Part shown: one piece after another, positions 33,686 through 42,461 of the stretch
Layout: every line of letters begins with the position of its first letter
Position numbering within the stretch: the stretch's first letter is position 1
Source: Alteromonadaceae bacterium
Lineage (GTDB): Bacteria; Pseudomonadota; Gammaproteobacteria; Pseudomonadales; Cellvibrionaceae
Assembly: GCA_002746115.1 (NCBI GenBank)
Contig: NVXL01000002.1
Location: 38,712-81,172 of the forward strand
Length of the DNA: 42,461 bases
Direction: 5' to 3'
Notes under the pieces: model-generated
Seen by the model: only the letters and a program-made list of their open reading frames with translations
Told to the model about the DNA's origin: nothing
The model's database searches: none
Made by a program: the position numbers and the translations under genes

Positions 33686-34396
33686 TTAAGCCGTATTGTC
33701 CGTAGTGCGTACTCGCTTTGAGCGGGTAGCAGGACTTTTACTTTTTGCTGCAGCGCGCTTTTTCATGTGTGCATCGATAATATTTTTGACCGCGATGAGT
33801 AAGCCTGTCACCAAAAATGCACCTGGAGGTAATATCGCAATTAAGAAGCCTTTGTAATTTTCACCAAAGAGGGATATTTGCCAGCTACGAGCAGCTTCAC
33901 CAAAGAGTAAGTGCATGTTACCGAATATTATACCTGTGCCTAAAATCTCTCTAATTGCGCCAATGGCGACGAGCACCAACATAAAACCTAGCCCCATGGC
34001 AAAACCATCGAGAATCGAAGGGATCAGCTTGTTTTTACAAGCAAACGCATCCGCACGGCCAAGAATCGCGCAGTTGGTCACAATTAAAGGAATGAATATT
34101 CCAAGAATTTGATACAGCTCGTAGGTGAAGGCCTGCATGAGCAGCTCGGTGCAGGTCGTAAACGAGGCAATGATCATCACGAAGGCAGGCAATTTTACTG
34201 CATCGCTGACGGCATTGCGGATTAGCGATACGGAAATATTCGAGCCCACAAGTACCAGTAAGGTCGCCAGTCCAAGCCCTAGTGCATTAACCACCGAGCC
34301 AGATACTGCCAGCAATGGGCATAGGCCTAAAAGCTGAACCAAAGCTGGGTTGTTTTTCCAAAGCCCGTTAAAGCTAATTTCTTTATATTCGTTCAT
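33686..34396 (-). CDS. rnfE: Rnf electron transport complex subunit E
   Basis: Integral membrane subunit (236 aa) of the Rnf complex, which moves electrons between NADH and ferredoxin and couples this to sodium or proton transport. RnfE is a homologue of RnfA with opposite topology. The two Cys that help hold the intramembrane [2Fe-2S] cluster are at 26 ([10 protein letters not shown]) and 109 ([15 protein letters not shown]). Six membrane helices are expected. It is the last gene of the rnf cluster; nth, which often follows rnfE, is absent. A basic tail of about 25 residues ends the protein. Confidence 0.95.
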   Translation of the reverse strand: MNEYKEISFNGLWKNNPALVQLLGLCPLLAVSGSVVNALGLGLATLLVLVGSNISVSLIRNAVSDAVKLPAFVMIIASFTTCTELLMQAFTYELYQILGIFIPLIVTNCAILGRADAFACKNKLIPSILDGFAMGLGFMLVLVAIGAIREILGTGIIFGNMHLLFGEAARSWQISLFGENYKGFLIAILPPGAFLVTGLLIAVKNIIDAHMKKRAAAKSKSPATRSKRVRTTDNTA

Positions 34397-34402
34397 GAGT
34401 TT

Positions 34403-35053
34403 TTAATTCTCTTGTCCCGAGCTATTCCCGTCGTTTTGACTGAAAAATTGTACCCGATGCTTTTTGAAATAGGTGAGGGTTTGCTTCACTCGATTAACGA
34501 CGGCGCGCGGTGTAATTGTGGCGCCGGTAAATTGGTCGAATTCACCACCATCTTTTTTAACTGCCCACCGCTCGCTCTTTGGGCGTGTTAATGATTTACC
34601 GTCAAATGTGGTGATCCAATCGTTTTTGTTGATGTCGATTTTGTCGCCAAGCCCCGGTGTTTCGCGGTGGGAGAGCACTCGAACACCTGTGATCTGGCCA
34701 TTTTTTTGGATGCCAGCAATAAGCTTAATAGCGCCGCTATAGCCATCGTGGGCAATCATCGGAACAATAATCGCGGTGGTTTGGCCATTCAGCGTGGCAA
34801 TGTAGATTTTTTCATCGCCCTCAAGGCCTAGCAGTTGTTGCTGTTCTAGCGGTATTTCGCGGGTATTACTCAGCAGGTCGTTGTCGTATAAATGAGCGGG
34901 CATAATCTCGCTCAACGCACGAGTGGCTGCGCGTTTTTCTTCTTCGGCTATTTTGTCGGCGGTGAGGCTAAAGGTGAACGCTAGTACACCTGCGGTCACA
35001 ACGGCAAAGCCGCCGAGGATGAGGCTGTTTTTGGTGATTGATTGACCTAGCAT
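34403..35053 (-). CDS. rnfG: Rnf electron transport complex subunit G
   Basis: A 216-aa subunit with one N-terminal membrane helix (about 10-30) and a periplasmic FMN domain. The flavinylation motif DQFTGATITP puts the FMN-carrying Thr at about 179. SHRETPGLGDKID is the other conserved block of the family. It lies 6 bp from rnfE and 11 bp from rnfD. FMN attachment needs ApbE, which is not in the window. Confidence 0.95.
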   Translation of the reverse strand: MLGQSITKNSLILGGFAVVTAGVLAFTFSLTADKIAEEEKRAATRALSEIMPAHLYDNDLLSNTREIPLEQQQLLGLEGDEKIYIATLNGQTTAIIVPMIAHDGYSGAIKLIAGIQKNGQITGVRVLSHRETPGLGDKIDINKNDWITTFDGKSLTRPKSERWAVKKDGGEFDQFTGATITPRAVVNRVKQTLTYFKKHRVQFFSQNDGNSSGQEN

Positions 35054-35064
35054 AATACCGCTCC

Positions 35065-36117
35065 TTAGGGCTTTTTATTGATGCCGATATGGGCTTTTTT
35101 ATGACCATAAGTTCGCGGGCGCGTGTAATAGTCGATAAAGGGTGCAGCAAAATTCATTAGTAGAACGGCGAAGGCAATAGCGTCAGGGTAATTGCCCCAG
35201 GCGCGAATTAAGAATACTAAAACCCCGGCGAGGGCACCGTAGATCATACGACCACGATTACTGGTTGAGGATGTTACCGGATCGGTAATAATAAAAAACG
35301 CCCCGAGCATGGTGCCGCCAGAGAATAAATGTAACAGCGGCGAGCCAGTGCTGCTTGAGCTGCCGCCATCATAAAATAAAGCACTTAAAATCGTTAGTGC
35401 AAGCAGCATGCATACCGGAGCATGCCAAGTGAAAACCTTTTTGTAGAGTAAAAATAAGCCGCCGAGTAGAAAGCCTAAGTTGACCCACTCCCAGCCTAAC
35501 CCTGCCCAGGAGGCTTGTGAAAATAAGCTGTTCTGGGCGTAGATATTTTCTAGTAAAAGGGTGTTATTTTGCTTGATAACATCTAATGGTGTAGCGGCGG
35601 TATAGCCGTCGATTTGAGATAAAGCTTGGCCAGAAAAAACCTGCGCAAGGCCGTCGCCTATGCTTACGTGGGCGAAACCTTCTGGGCTAAGCCATTGAGT
35701 CATTTCTAGCGGAAAAGAGATGAGCAGGACGATGTAGCCAATCATCGCCGGATTGAAGGGGTTAAATCCAAGTCCACCATATAATTGCTTCGCGACCACG
35801 ATGGCAAAAAAAGCACCGCATAATAACAGCCACCAAGGTGCGTAGGGCGGTAATGCAATTGCGAGTAATACAGCGGTTAATATCGCGCTAAAATCTTTTA
35901 AATAAAACGATAATTTACGGTTGCGCAGTTTAAGCGCGGCGGCTTCAAATCCGAGGCAAAATAAGCTGGTGAGTACAATGTTAAATAATACGCCTGCGCC
36001 AAAAAATACGGTGAGCGCCAGTATGCCCGGAATACAGGCGGCTAATACCATCAGCATGACGGTGCCAGTATTGCCTACTTGGTGGGCATGAGGTGAGCTT
36101 GCTTTTATAAATGCCAT
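35065..36117 (-). CDS. rnfD: Rnf electron transport complex subunit D
   Basis: A 350-aa membrane subunit of the NqrB/RnfD family with about nine helices. A covalent FMN is expected on Thr176 in QIDGYTAATPLD. Other family blocks are GGLGFNPFNPAMIGY (114-128) and FSGGTMLGAFFIITDPVTS. It forms the ion-moving core with RnfA and RnfE. It is separated from rnfC by 115 bp that contain a hairpin, the longest gap inside the cluster, which could lower or separate expression of rnfDGE. Confidence 0.95.
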   Translation of the reverse strand: MAFIKASSPHAHQVGNTGTVMLMVLAACIPGILALTVFFGAGVLFNIVLTSLFCLGFEAAALKLRNRKLSFYLKDFSAILTAVLLAIALPPYAPWWLLLCGAFFAIVVAKQLYGGLGFNPFNPAMIGYIVLLISFPLEMTQWLSPEGFAHVSIGDGLAQVFSGQALSQIDGYTAATPLDVIKQNNTLLLENIYAQNSLFSQASWAGLGWEWVNLGFLLGGLFLLYKKVFTWHAPVCMLLALTILSALFYDGGSSSSTGSPLLHLFSGGTMLGAFFIITDPVTSSTSNRGRMIYGALAGVLVFLIRAWGNYPDAIAFAVLLMNFAAPFIDYYTRPRTYGHKKAHIGINKKP

Positions 36118-36163
36118 GTTAAAATCTGGTTGTTTGGGGTTGTAGGGGTTGTGGGCTTGAATA

Positions 36164-36203
36164 AGCGAGGTTAAAGCTTGCTTAAGTGCAGCTGAACCTC
36201 GCT
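36164..36203 (-). other. Hairpin between rnfC and rnfD
   Basis: Perfect 9-bp repeat AGCGAGGTT (36164-36172) / AACCTCGCT (36195-36203), with a further AGC/GCT inner pairing. It stands between rnfC and rnfD without a T-run. It could be an RNA processing or stability element, or a partial terminator that lowers rnfDGE. Confidence 0.45.
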
Positions 36204-36232
36204 ATGCTTTGAATATTACAGCGTTTCAAATA

Positions 36233-38035
36233 TTACAAAGCTTCGAGCTTTTCTTTAGCTTCTTTCACTTTTAACTCAACCTGTTTAATTCGTGCTTGTA
36301 GGGTTTCGGCGCGGGCGTCATCACTGATGTCTTTCGCTTCTTGTAGTTGGCGTAGTACACGCTCTAAGCTACTTTCGGCTCCGCTTAACGCACGCTCGCG
36401 CTTGGCTTTTTCTTTAGCTGGGTCGACCTCGGCGTTATTGGCTTTAGCCATCGCGGCCATGACTAGATCGTTATTGTTTACTGTTGTTTTCTCTTTGTTT
36501 GTGTCTGTTGCTGCTTTTTCTGGTGATGCAGCCTCTGTAGCAGTCTCTGGGTTTTCTGCGGCTTTGGCAGCTTTCTCAGCTTGCTTTTTCTTGGCCTCTT
36601 CGGCGGCACGTTTGCGCGCTTGGCGGCGCTCTTCTTTTTCAGCTTCGACTTTCGCGAGGCGTGTTTGACGAAACTCGAAGCGCTCACGTGAGCGGTCTGA
36701 CTTAAGTTTCTCGTTGTCGGCTTGCCTGATGGCGCCTTTGGACGCACGATAGTATTGCACCAGAGGAATATTGCTTGGGCACACGTAAGAGCAGGCGCCA
36801 CACTCTATGCAGTCGAATAAGTTGTGATCATTCAACTTATCAAAGTCTTCCGCCTGAGCATACCAGTATAGCTGCTGAGGAAGCAGGCTTGCTGGGCAAG
36901 CTTCTGCGCACATGCCGCAGCGAATACAGGCTTGCGCGGGCGCTTGTTCTGGCATCTCTTGCGGGCTAGGGGCAAGTATACAGTTGGTGGTTTTAATGAC
37001 CGGGATTTGGCTCTGTTCCATCGCGTGTCCCATCATTGGGCCGCCTATGATCAGGTGTGAGCTGTTTGCACTTTGGTAGCCGTGTTCCGCCAGGATGTGA
37101 TCTACGGGCGTGCCAAGTACCACCTCGACATTTTGCTGTACAGATAGGGATTCGCCCACGACTGTTGTTACGCGACTTACAAGTGGCTCGCCATAACGCA
37201 CAGCGCGCCATGCGGCGAGTGCTGTTCCGACATTTTGCAAGACGACGCCAACACTTGCTGGTAGTGCTTTACTGGGGACTTCTTTGCCTGTCAGGATGTA
37301 AATGAGCTGTTTCTCGCCGCCAGAGGGGTATTTCGTTGGAAAGCCAACGATACTGATGGGTGTACCTTCAGCGGCGCTTTGCATGGCAGCAATGGCTTCG
37401 GGCTTGTTATCTTCGATGCCAACGAGGATTTCTTTGGGTTGCCCGAGTAGGTGGGCGAGGACTTGTGCGCCTTGGATAATTTCTTCTGCGCGCTCACGCA
37501 TGAGCATGTCGTCAGCCGTAATGTAGGGCTCGCACTCGGTACCGTTCAGTATTAGGGTATCGATGGGGCTGTTAGCGCGTGGGCTAAGTTTTACCGCGCA
37601 AGGGAAGCCCGCGCCGCCCATACCGGCAATGCCAGCGTTTCGAATTTTTTCTATCAGTGCTTTTTTGTCTTCTGCGAGTGGGTCTTCGCAAGGCTTCAGC
37701 GGAACCCATGTGTCTTGACCGTCGCAGTCGATAATGATGCAGTCGGCGCTCATGCCTGAAGGGTGCGGGATGAGCCTTGACTCGATCGCGCTAACGGTAC
37801 CAGAGGTTGATGCGTGTAACGGGGCGCTAATCAAGCCTTGAGCGGTGGCGATGACCTGCCCTTTGAGAACTCGCTCGCCTACGCTAACGCAAGGAATAGC
37901 GGCAGCACCAATATGTTGGTTGAGCGGAAGTATGACTTGTTTCGGCAGTGCCACTTGCGCGATTGGTCTGTGGTTACTTTGTGCTTTGTTTTCTGGCGGG
38001 TGTACGCCCCCAGGAATATCCCAAATTTTCCTCAT
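36233..38035 (-). CDS. rnfC: Rnf electron transport complex subunit C
   Basis: A 600-aa peripheral subunit on the cytoplasmic side that takes electrons from NADH. The flavin/NADH region [12 protein letters not shown] lies at 135-146. Two [4Fe-4S] motifs follow: C370, C373, C376, C380 and C409, C412, C415, C419. Residues 440-600 form a highly charged Ala/Lys/Glu-rich tail that should be coiled coil or disordered, as in other gammaproteobacterial RnfC. Its start overlaps the rnfB stop by 4 bp. Confidence 0.95.
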   Translation of the reverse strand: MRKIWDIPGGVHPPENKAQSNHRPIAQVALPKQVILPLNQHIGAAAIPCVSVGERVLKGQVIATAQGLISAPLHASTSGTVSAIESRLIPHPSGMSADCIIIDCDGQDTWVPLKPCEDPLAEDKKALIEKIRNAGIAGMGGAGFPCAVKLSPRANSPIDTLILNGTECEPYITADDMLMRERAEEIIQGAQVLAHLLGQPKEILVGIEDNKPEAIAAMQSAAEGTPISIVGFPTKYPSGGEKQLIYILTGKEVPSKALPASVGVVLQNVGTALAAWRAVRYGEPLVSRVTTVVGESLSVQQNVEVVLGTPVDHILAEHGYQSANSSHLIIGGPMMGHAMEQSQIPVIKTTNCILAPSPQEMPEQAPAQACIRCGMCAEACPASLLPQQLYWYAQAEDFDKLNDHNLFDCIECGACSYVCPSNIPLVQYYRASKGAIRQADNEKLKSDRSRERFEFRQTRLAKVEAEKEERRQARKRAAEEAKKKQAEKAAKAAENPETATEAASPEKAATDTNKEKTTVNNNDLVMAAMAKANNAEVDPAKEKAKRERALSGAESSLERVLRQLQEAKDISDDARAETLQARIKQVELKVKEAKEKLEAL

Positions 38036-38700
38036 GCCGCACGCTCCTGATCGGCTTCAGATTTTTCGGCGCTCTCAGTGTTTGCATCAGTTGCGTTATG
38101 CATGACGCTGGCAGGTTGTTTGTCTGTAGCAATAATGGAGGCCTGTGTTGGCAGTTGCCATTTCCAGCCATTTAAGCCTGAGTCTATGGGGATCATGTCG
38201 ATACAGTCGACCGGGCAAGGCTCAACGCAGAGGTCACAGCCGGTACATTCAGACACGATAACCGTGTGCATCTGCTTGGCAGCTCCTAAAATCGCATCAA
38301 TTGGGCAGGCTTGAATGCATTTAGTGCAGCCAATGCATTCGTCCTCACGAATATAAGCGACTTTTTTAACTTCTGACTCTTCGCCGTGCTCTTCATCTAG
38401 TGGTGGCGCTTCTAAGTCTAGTAAGTTGGCAAGCGCGTTGATGGTGGTATGCCCGCCGGGAGGACATCTGTTAATTGCTTCGCCCTCGGCAATGGCTTGT
38501 GCGTAGGGGCGGCAGCCGGGGTGTCCGCATTGTCCGCACTGCGTTTGGGGCAGTAAGTTGTCAATTTCATCGACTAGAGGGTCGCCTTCGGTTTTAAATT
38601 GAATTGCGGCAAAACCCAAAATCGCACCAAAAGTCGCGGCGAGCGCACCAAGCGCAATTAATGCGCTGATAATGGGGTATTGAATAAAAAAGTCGATCAT
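38032..38700 (-). CDS. rnfB: Rnf electron transport complex subunit B
   Basis: A 222-aa ferredoxin-like subunit that exchanges electrons with soluble ferredoxin. An N-terminal membrane helix (about 8-32) anchors it. A first cluster is held by C55, C58, C63 and C79 (CGQCGHPGC), and two [4Fe-4S] clusters by C122-C125-C128 and C152-C155-C158, each with a distal Cys before Pro. The tail past residue 190 is not conserved. It overlaps rnfC and lies 93 bp after rnfA. Confidence 0.95.
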   Translation of the reverse strand: MIDFFIQYPIISALIALGALAATFGAILGFAAIQFKTEGDPLVDEIDNLLPQTQCGQCGHPGCRPYAQAIAEGEAINRCPPGGHTTINALANLLDLEAPPLDEEHGEESEVKKVAYIREDECIGCTKCIQACPIDAILGAAKQMHTVIVSECTGCDLCVEPCPVDCIDMIPIDSGLNGWKWQLPTQASIIATDKQPASVMHNATDANTESAEKSEADQERAA

Positions 38701-38793
38701 AGTTTGCTTGTGGCCAGTAAAATAAATTCAGTCAAACACGTTCAGTAATATTTATAGGGTGCTGTTGTTGAGGGTTGAATTAGGTGTTTTTAA

Positions 38794-39369
38794 TTAAACT
38801 AATCCAGCAAAGCCCATAAATGCAAGTGACATAAGCCCGGCGGTAATCATACCGATAGCCGCGCCTTTGAACGGCGTGGGTACGTCTGCGACGGCGAGTC
38901 GCTCACGCATGGCGGCAAATAAAATTAATACCAAGGTAAATCCAAGCGAGGCGCCAAAGCCGTAAAGTGTCGACTCGAAGAAGCTGCGGGCTTTGTTGGT
39001 ATTTTGTAGCGCTACGCCCAAGACAATACAGTTGGTGGTAATTAGGGGCAGAAACACCCCCAGTACTCGATATAACAGAGGGCTGGTTTTTTCGATAAAC
39101 ATTTTGGCAAATTGCACAACGGCGGCGATTACCAAAATAAAGCTAATGGTTTTGAGGTAGGTTAATTCCAGTGGTGTCAGCAACCATGCGTACACCATAT
39201 AACTACAGACGGAGGCGAGGGTGAGCACAAATGTGGTGGCCGCACCCATGCCGACTGCGGTTTCTATTTTACTGGATACACCCATAAATGGGCATAAGCC
39301 AAGAAATTGCACTAAGACAAAATTATTGACTAAAACAGTACTTAACAAGATAACGGCAAATTCCGTCAT
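38794..39369 (-). CDS. rnfA: Rnf electron transport complex subunit A
   Basis: A 191-aa membrane subunit with about six helices, the first gene of rnfABCDGE. Cys26 ([10 protein letters not shown]) and Cys114 ([12 protein letters not shown]) hold the intramembrane [2Fe-2S] cluster shared with RnfE. Only 23 bp separate it from the metG stop upstream, so rnf may be co-transcribed with metG. Confidence 0.95.
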   Translation of the reverse strand: MTEFAVILLSTVLVNNFVLVQFLGLCPFMGVSSKIETAVGMGAATTFVLTLASVCSYMVYAWLLTPLELTYLKTISFILVIAAVVQFAKMFIEKTSPLLYRVLGVFLPLITTNCIVLGVALQNTNKARSFFESTLYGFGASLGFTLVLILFAAMRERLAVADVPTPFKGAAIGMITAGLMSLAFMGFAGLV

Positions 39370-39392
39370 TATTTACTCACTATTACTTTGGT

Positions 39393-41444
39393 TTACATCA
39401 CACGCATGCCCGGTTGGGCACCGTCGTTGGGTTCAAGAATATACAGTTCGGACTTGCCAGGACCGGCAGCTAATACCATACCCTCAGACATGCCAAACTT
39501 CATTTTTCGTGGTTTTAGGTTGGCTACCATAACGGTATGTTTGCCGATAAGATCTTCTGGTTTGTAGGCGCTTTTAATTCCGGCAAATACATTGCGGGTT
39601 TCACCGTTGCCAAGATCAAGCGTCAATCGTAGTAACTTTGATGCGCCCTCGACGTGCTCGGCGTTTGCAATCAGTACGATACGCAGGTCTACTTTGGCAA
39701 AATCATCAAAGGTAATTTCATCTGCAATCGGTTCTTTGCTTAACCAGTCGTTGTCAGCGCTCGCCACAGCGGCGGGCTCGGGGTTTGCCTTCGGTGCCAG
39801 CTCAACACTTTCTTCGATCATCGCTTTGACCTTGTCAGCATCGACGCGAGACATAAGTGGCTTAAATGTGTTGATCTGGTGCGCACCTAAAAATTCTATA
39901 TGCTCTGGCCACGGAAGTGGGCTATTTAAAAACGCTTCACTGGCGGTGGCGGTGTTAGGTAGTACCGGCTTAAGGTAGGTCATCAAGACTTTAAAGCAGT
40001 TAATGCCCAAGGTGCAGACATCTTGTACTAACTGCTCGTTACCTTCTTGTTTGGCTAGGCTCCACGGTGCTTGTGCGGCGATGTATTCGTTCGCCGCATC
40101 CGCTAGCGCCATAATTTCTCGCATGGCTTTGCTGAATTCGCGTTGCTCGTAGAGCTCGGCAATACTAGCGTTGGCGTCGACAAATTTTTGCCAAAGCTCA
40201 GGGTCTGCAATGTTACTGCTTAATTCACCCCCGGCTTTACCGATGAACTTTGCGGTACGGCTGGCGATGTTGATGACTTTACCAACGAGATCTGAGTTAA
40301 CGCGCTGTACAAAATCGTCTGTGTTCAAGTCGATATCGTCGACGCCGCCAGTCAGCTTAGTGGCGTAGTAGTAACGCAGATACTCAGGGTTAAGGTGCTT
40401 GAGGTAGGTGCTCGCATTAACAAATGTGCCGCGCGACTTAGACATTTTTTTGCCGTCGACCGTTAGAAAGCCGTGTACGCAGACTTTGGTCGGGGTGCGG
40501 TGACCGGTTTCTTTCAATATGGCAGGCCAAAATAGGGCATGGAAGTTGACGATGTCTTTGCCGATAAAGTGATATAGCTCACACTGGGAGTCTTGCTTCC
40601 AGTAGTCATCAAAGTTTAGGTGTGCGCCTTCTGGGGAATTGCAGAAGTTTTCGAAGCTGGCCATGTAGCCGATTGGTGCGTCTAGCCAAACGTAGAAGAA
40701 TTTGTCTTTTTCTCCGGGGATCTCAAAGCCGAAATAGGGTGCATCGCGTGAGATGTCCCATTCTTTCAGTCCGCCTTCAAGCCACTCGGATAGTTTGTTG
40801 GCAACTTCATCTTGTAGGTGTCCGGCGCGTGTCCACTGCTTGAGAAACTCAGTGTACTCCGGTAGTTTAAAAAACAGGTGCTTAGATTCTTTGGGCACGG
40901 GTCGGGTGCCTGAGTGGACTGAGATCGGATCGATAAGATCCATGGGAGAATACGTAGCGCTACAGGCCTCGCAGTTATCCCCGTACTGATCAGCGGCTTT
41001 ACATTTGGGGCAGGTGCCTTTGACGTAACGGTCAGCTAGGAACAGGCCTTTCTCTTCGTCGTAAGCTTGGGTAATGCTGCGTTCGGCAATTTTCCCCTTG
41101 GCTTTTAATGTTTTATATATCTCGCTGGAGAGGCGTTGGTTCTCGGGCGAGTGAGTCGAGTAGAAATTATCAAAGCCGATCAGAAAGCCGCTAAAGTCGG
41201 TTTGGTGCTCCTCGTTGACTTGGGCAATTTGTTGCTCGGGATCAAGCCCGAGTTGTTCTGCGCGCAGCATAATGGCGGTGCCGTGAGCGTCGTCAGCGCA
41301 AACATAGGTGCAGTTATGGCCACGTTGTTTTTGGAAGCGAACCCAGATATCGGTCTGTACGGTTTCAACCATATGACCTAAATGTATAGAGCCGTTGGCG
41401 TAGGGCAGGGCGCTAGTAACCAGTATGTTTCTTGCTTCGCTCAT
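39393..41444 (-). CDS. metG: Methionyl-tRNA synthetase
   Basis: Class I aminoacyl-tRNA synthetase of 683 aa that charges tRNA-Met. It has the HIGH-type motif HLGH (21-24, after PYANGSI), a zinc knuckle pair CPKC and CEAC separated by about ten residues, KMSKSRG, and a C-terminal EMAP/tRNA-binding domain ([21 protein letters not shown]) that forms the dimer. The ATG at 41444 (MSEARN) is preferred over a TTG six codons upstream. The gene reads into rnfA after 23 bp and diverges from mrp after a 159-bp promoter region. metG-mrp divergence is also seen in E. coli. Confidence 0.96.
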   Translation of the reverse strand: MSEARNILVTSALPYANGSIHLGHMVETVQTDIWVRFQKQRGHNCTYVCADDAHGTAIMLRAEQLGLDPEQQIAQVNEEHQTDFSGFLIGFDNFYSTHSPENQRLSSEIYKTLKAKGKIAERSITQAYDEEKGLFLADRYVKGTCPKCKAADQYGDNCEACSATYSPMDLIDPISVHSGTRPVPKESKHLFFKLPEYTEFLKQWTRAGHLQDEVANKLSEWLEGGLKEWDISRDAPYFGFEIPGEKDKFFYVWLDAPIGYMASFENFCNSPEGAHLNFDDYWKQDSQCELYHFIGKDIVNFHALFWPAILKETGHRTPTKVCVHGFLTVDGKKMSKSRGTFVNASTYLKHLNPEYLRYYYATKLTGGVDDIDLNTDDFVQRVNSDLVGKVINIASRTAKFIGKAGGELSSNIADPELWQKFVDANASIAELYEQREFSKAMREIMALADAANEYIAAQAPWSLAKQEGNEQLVQDVCTLGINCFKVLMTYLKPVLPNTATASEAFLNSPLPWPEHIEFLGAHQINTFKPLMSRVDADKVKAMIEESVELAPKANPEPAAVASADNDWLSKEPIADEITFDDFAKVDLRIVLIANAEHVEGASKLLRLTLDLGNGETRNVFAGIKSAYKPEDLIGKHTVMVANLKPRKMKFGMSEGMVLAAGPGKSELYILEPNDGAQPGMRVM

Positions 41445-41603
41445 GGGGTAGTGAATTTCCAAATATTAATAGGTTTTACTTATATTGCGTGGCATAAAAA
41501 AAGGCGCGACATTGTAGCATTTTTATCATGTAATTTCGCGATCATTTCGGGGGATTTTATGCTATCTTCTTCCGTTTAACCGTTTCGATCCTTGGAAAAG
41601 CCG

Positions 41604-42461
41604 ATGCTATCTGCCTATCAACAAAAAATTACAGCTATTTTAGAGTCGATTGTCGTTCCGTATACCGGGCTGAATTGCGCAAGTTTGGCTGAGTTGCACG
41701 ACGATGGCGGCAAGCTAAGCGTAAGATTGCCTGTCGGCCTGCCGCTGGGTGACTTGTCTAGTACGTTTAAGACGCAAGTAGAGCAAGCGCTGAGCGCACT
41801 TGATCAGCCTGTGTCGCTAGAGCTGAGCCAGGAAATTCCGATCTGTAATGCGGGTAATACGGAGGTGCGTATTGCCGGTGTTAAAAATATTATTGCCGTG
41901 GCATCCGGTAAAGGTGGAGTGGGTAAATCTACCGTATCAGCCAATCTGGCGGTAGCCCTGGCGCAGTTGGGCGCGAATGTTGGCTTATTAGATGCCGACA
42001 TTTATGGTCCAAGCCAGGCTCACATGTTTGGTTTAACTGGGCAGCGCCCTGAAGTGATTGATAATGCTAATATCAAACCTTTGAGTGCACATGGGGTGGC
42101 AGTACTCTCTATGGGCAATTTGGTCACTGAGAATACTCCTATGATTTGGCGTGGCCCGATGGTCAGTGGTGCGCTTAAGCAGTTATTGAATCAAGCGGTT
42201 TGGTCTGATTTGGATTATTTGCTTATCGATTTGCCGCCAGGTACTGGGGATATTCAGCTGACCTTGAGCCAGTCGGTGCCGGTGAGCACTTCTGTGATTG
42301 TCACGACGCCACAAGACATTGCTTTGATCGATGCTAAAAAAGCGATCGAAATGTTCCGTAAGGTCAGTATTCCGGTGGCGGGTGTGGTTGAGAATATGTC
42401 TGTGCATGTATGCTCTAAATGTGGCCACGAAGAGGCGATTTTTGGTGAGCATGGTGGAGAT
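41604..42461 (+). CDS. apbC: Mrp/ApbC iron-sulfur carrier ATPase (partial, runs off right edge)
   Basis: P-loop NTPase of the Mrp/NBP35 family, involved in delivering iron-sulfur clusters. About 286 codons are visible. A short DUF59-like N-terminal part (1-90) precedes a deviant Walker A SGKGGVGKST (101-110), then LLDADIYGPSQ, MIWRGPMVSGALKQ and LIDLPPGTGD. The metal-binding pair CSKC lies at 270-273. The ATG at 41604 follows GGAAAAG. It diverges from metG; both promoters must lie in 41445-41603. Confidence 0.94.
   Translation, partial: MLSAYQQKITAILESIVVPYTGLNCASLAELHDDGGKLSVRLPVGLPLGDLSSTFKTQVEQALSALDQPVSLELSQEIPICNAGNTEVRIAGVKNIIAVASGKGGVGKSTVSANLAVALAQLGANVGLLDADIYGPSQAHMFGLTGQRPEVIDNANIKPLSAHGVAVLSMGNLVTENTPMIWRGPMVSGALKQLLNQAVWSDLDYLLIDLPPGTGDIQLTLSQSVPVSTSVIVTTPQDIALIDAKKAIEMFRKVSIPVAGVVENMSVHVCSKCGHEEAIFGEHGGD

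Noticed and set aside
36128-36155. G-rich string with four G tracts between rnfC and rnfD as a possible G-quadruplex
   Set aside because: The first tract has only two G and it is on the template strand for rnf mRNA, so an RNA role is unlikely; evidence too thin.
1-42461. tRNA, rRNA, CRISPR arrays, IS elements, phage genes
   Set aside because: Searched for by eye on both strands; no T-arm signature with a fitting cloverleaf, no regularly spaced repeats beyond the short ones listed, and no transposase or integrase.

Overview
The window looks like chromosome of a marine, polysaccharide-degrading gammaproteobacterium, most likely of the Cellvibrionaceae (Saccharophagus/Teredinibacter/Simiduia type). 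The reasons are a secreted multi-domain GH5 cellulase with CBM6 and CBM5/12-like modules, a complete six-gene Rnf complex with gammaproteobacterial subunit layout, class II PyrC and RNase T, a MotY-like motor protein, and metG divergent from mrp/apbC as in E. coli. The genus is inference. I see no rRNA, tRNA, IS element, prophage or CRISPR array.

Left part (1-15 kb): mostly housekeeping. The minus strand carries the 5' part of nrdA with a regulatory region (a tandem pair of NrdR-box-like sites and two DnaA boxes), then argD-argF. A redox/iron group follows: grxD (CGFS glutaredoxin), a membrane-anchored Ser/Thr kinase, bfd with a Fur-box-like site, and a 2-Cys peroxiredoxin. Next come pyrC-rnt, a motY-like gene, argG with a clear terminator, an orphan ParA-type ATPase, an EgtD-like histidine methyltransferase without EgtB, and a LysR regulator.

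Middle part (14.5-20 kb): a signalling island flanked by long non-coding DNA. It holds a 92-aa orphan protein, a REC-GGDEF protein whose active site reads GGGEF but whose I-site (RETD) is intact, a convergent hybrid histidine kinase whose N-terminal REC domain is a clear paralogue of the first one, and a YfiR-like (DUF4154) periplasmic protein. I consider this the best candidate for an unusual system: perhaps a c-di-GMP receptor rather than synthase, paired with a kinase and a periplasmic sensor.

Right-middle (20-33.7 kb): a Mak-type ROK sugar kinase, a two-gene RND efflux operon without its own outer-membrane channel, a BCCT osmolyte transporter, a DUF3179 secreted protein, the GH5 cellulase, an orphan LytTR response regulator, and a membrane-anchored trehalase/GH63-like glycosidase preceded by two palindromes.

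Right end (33.7-42.5 kb): rnfABCDGE follows metG on the minus strand with only 23 bp between metG and rnfA. rnfC has a long charged Ala/Lys-rich tail, and a hairpin separates rnfC from rnfD. Divergent from metG is mrp/apbC, cut by the window edge.
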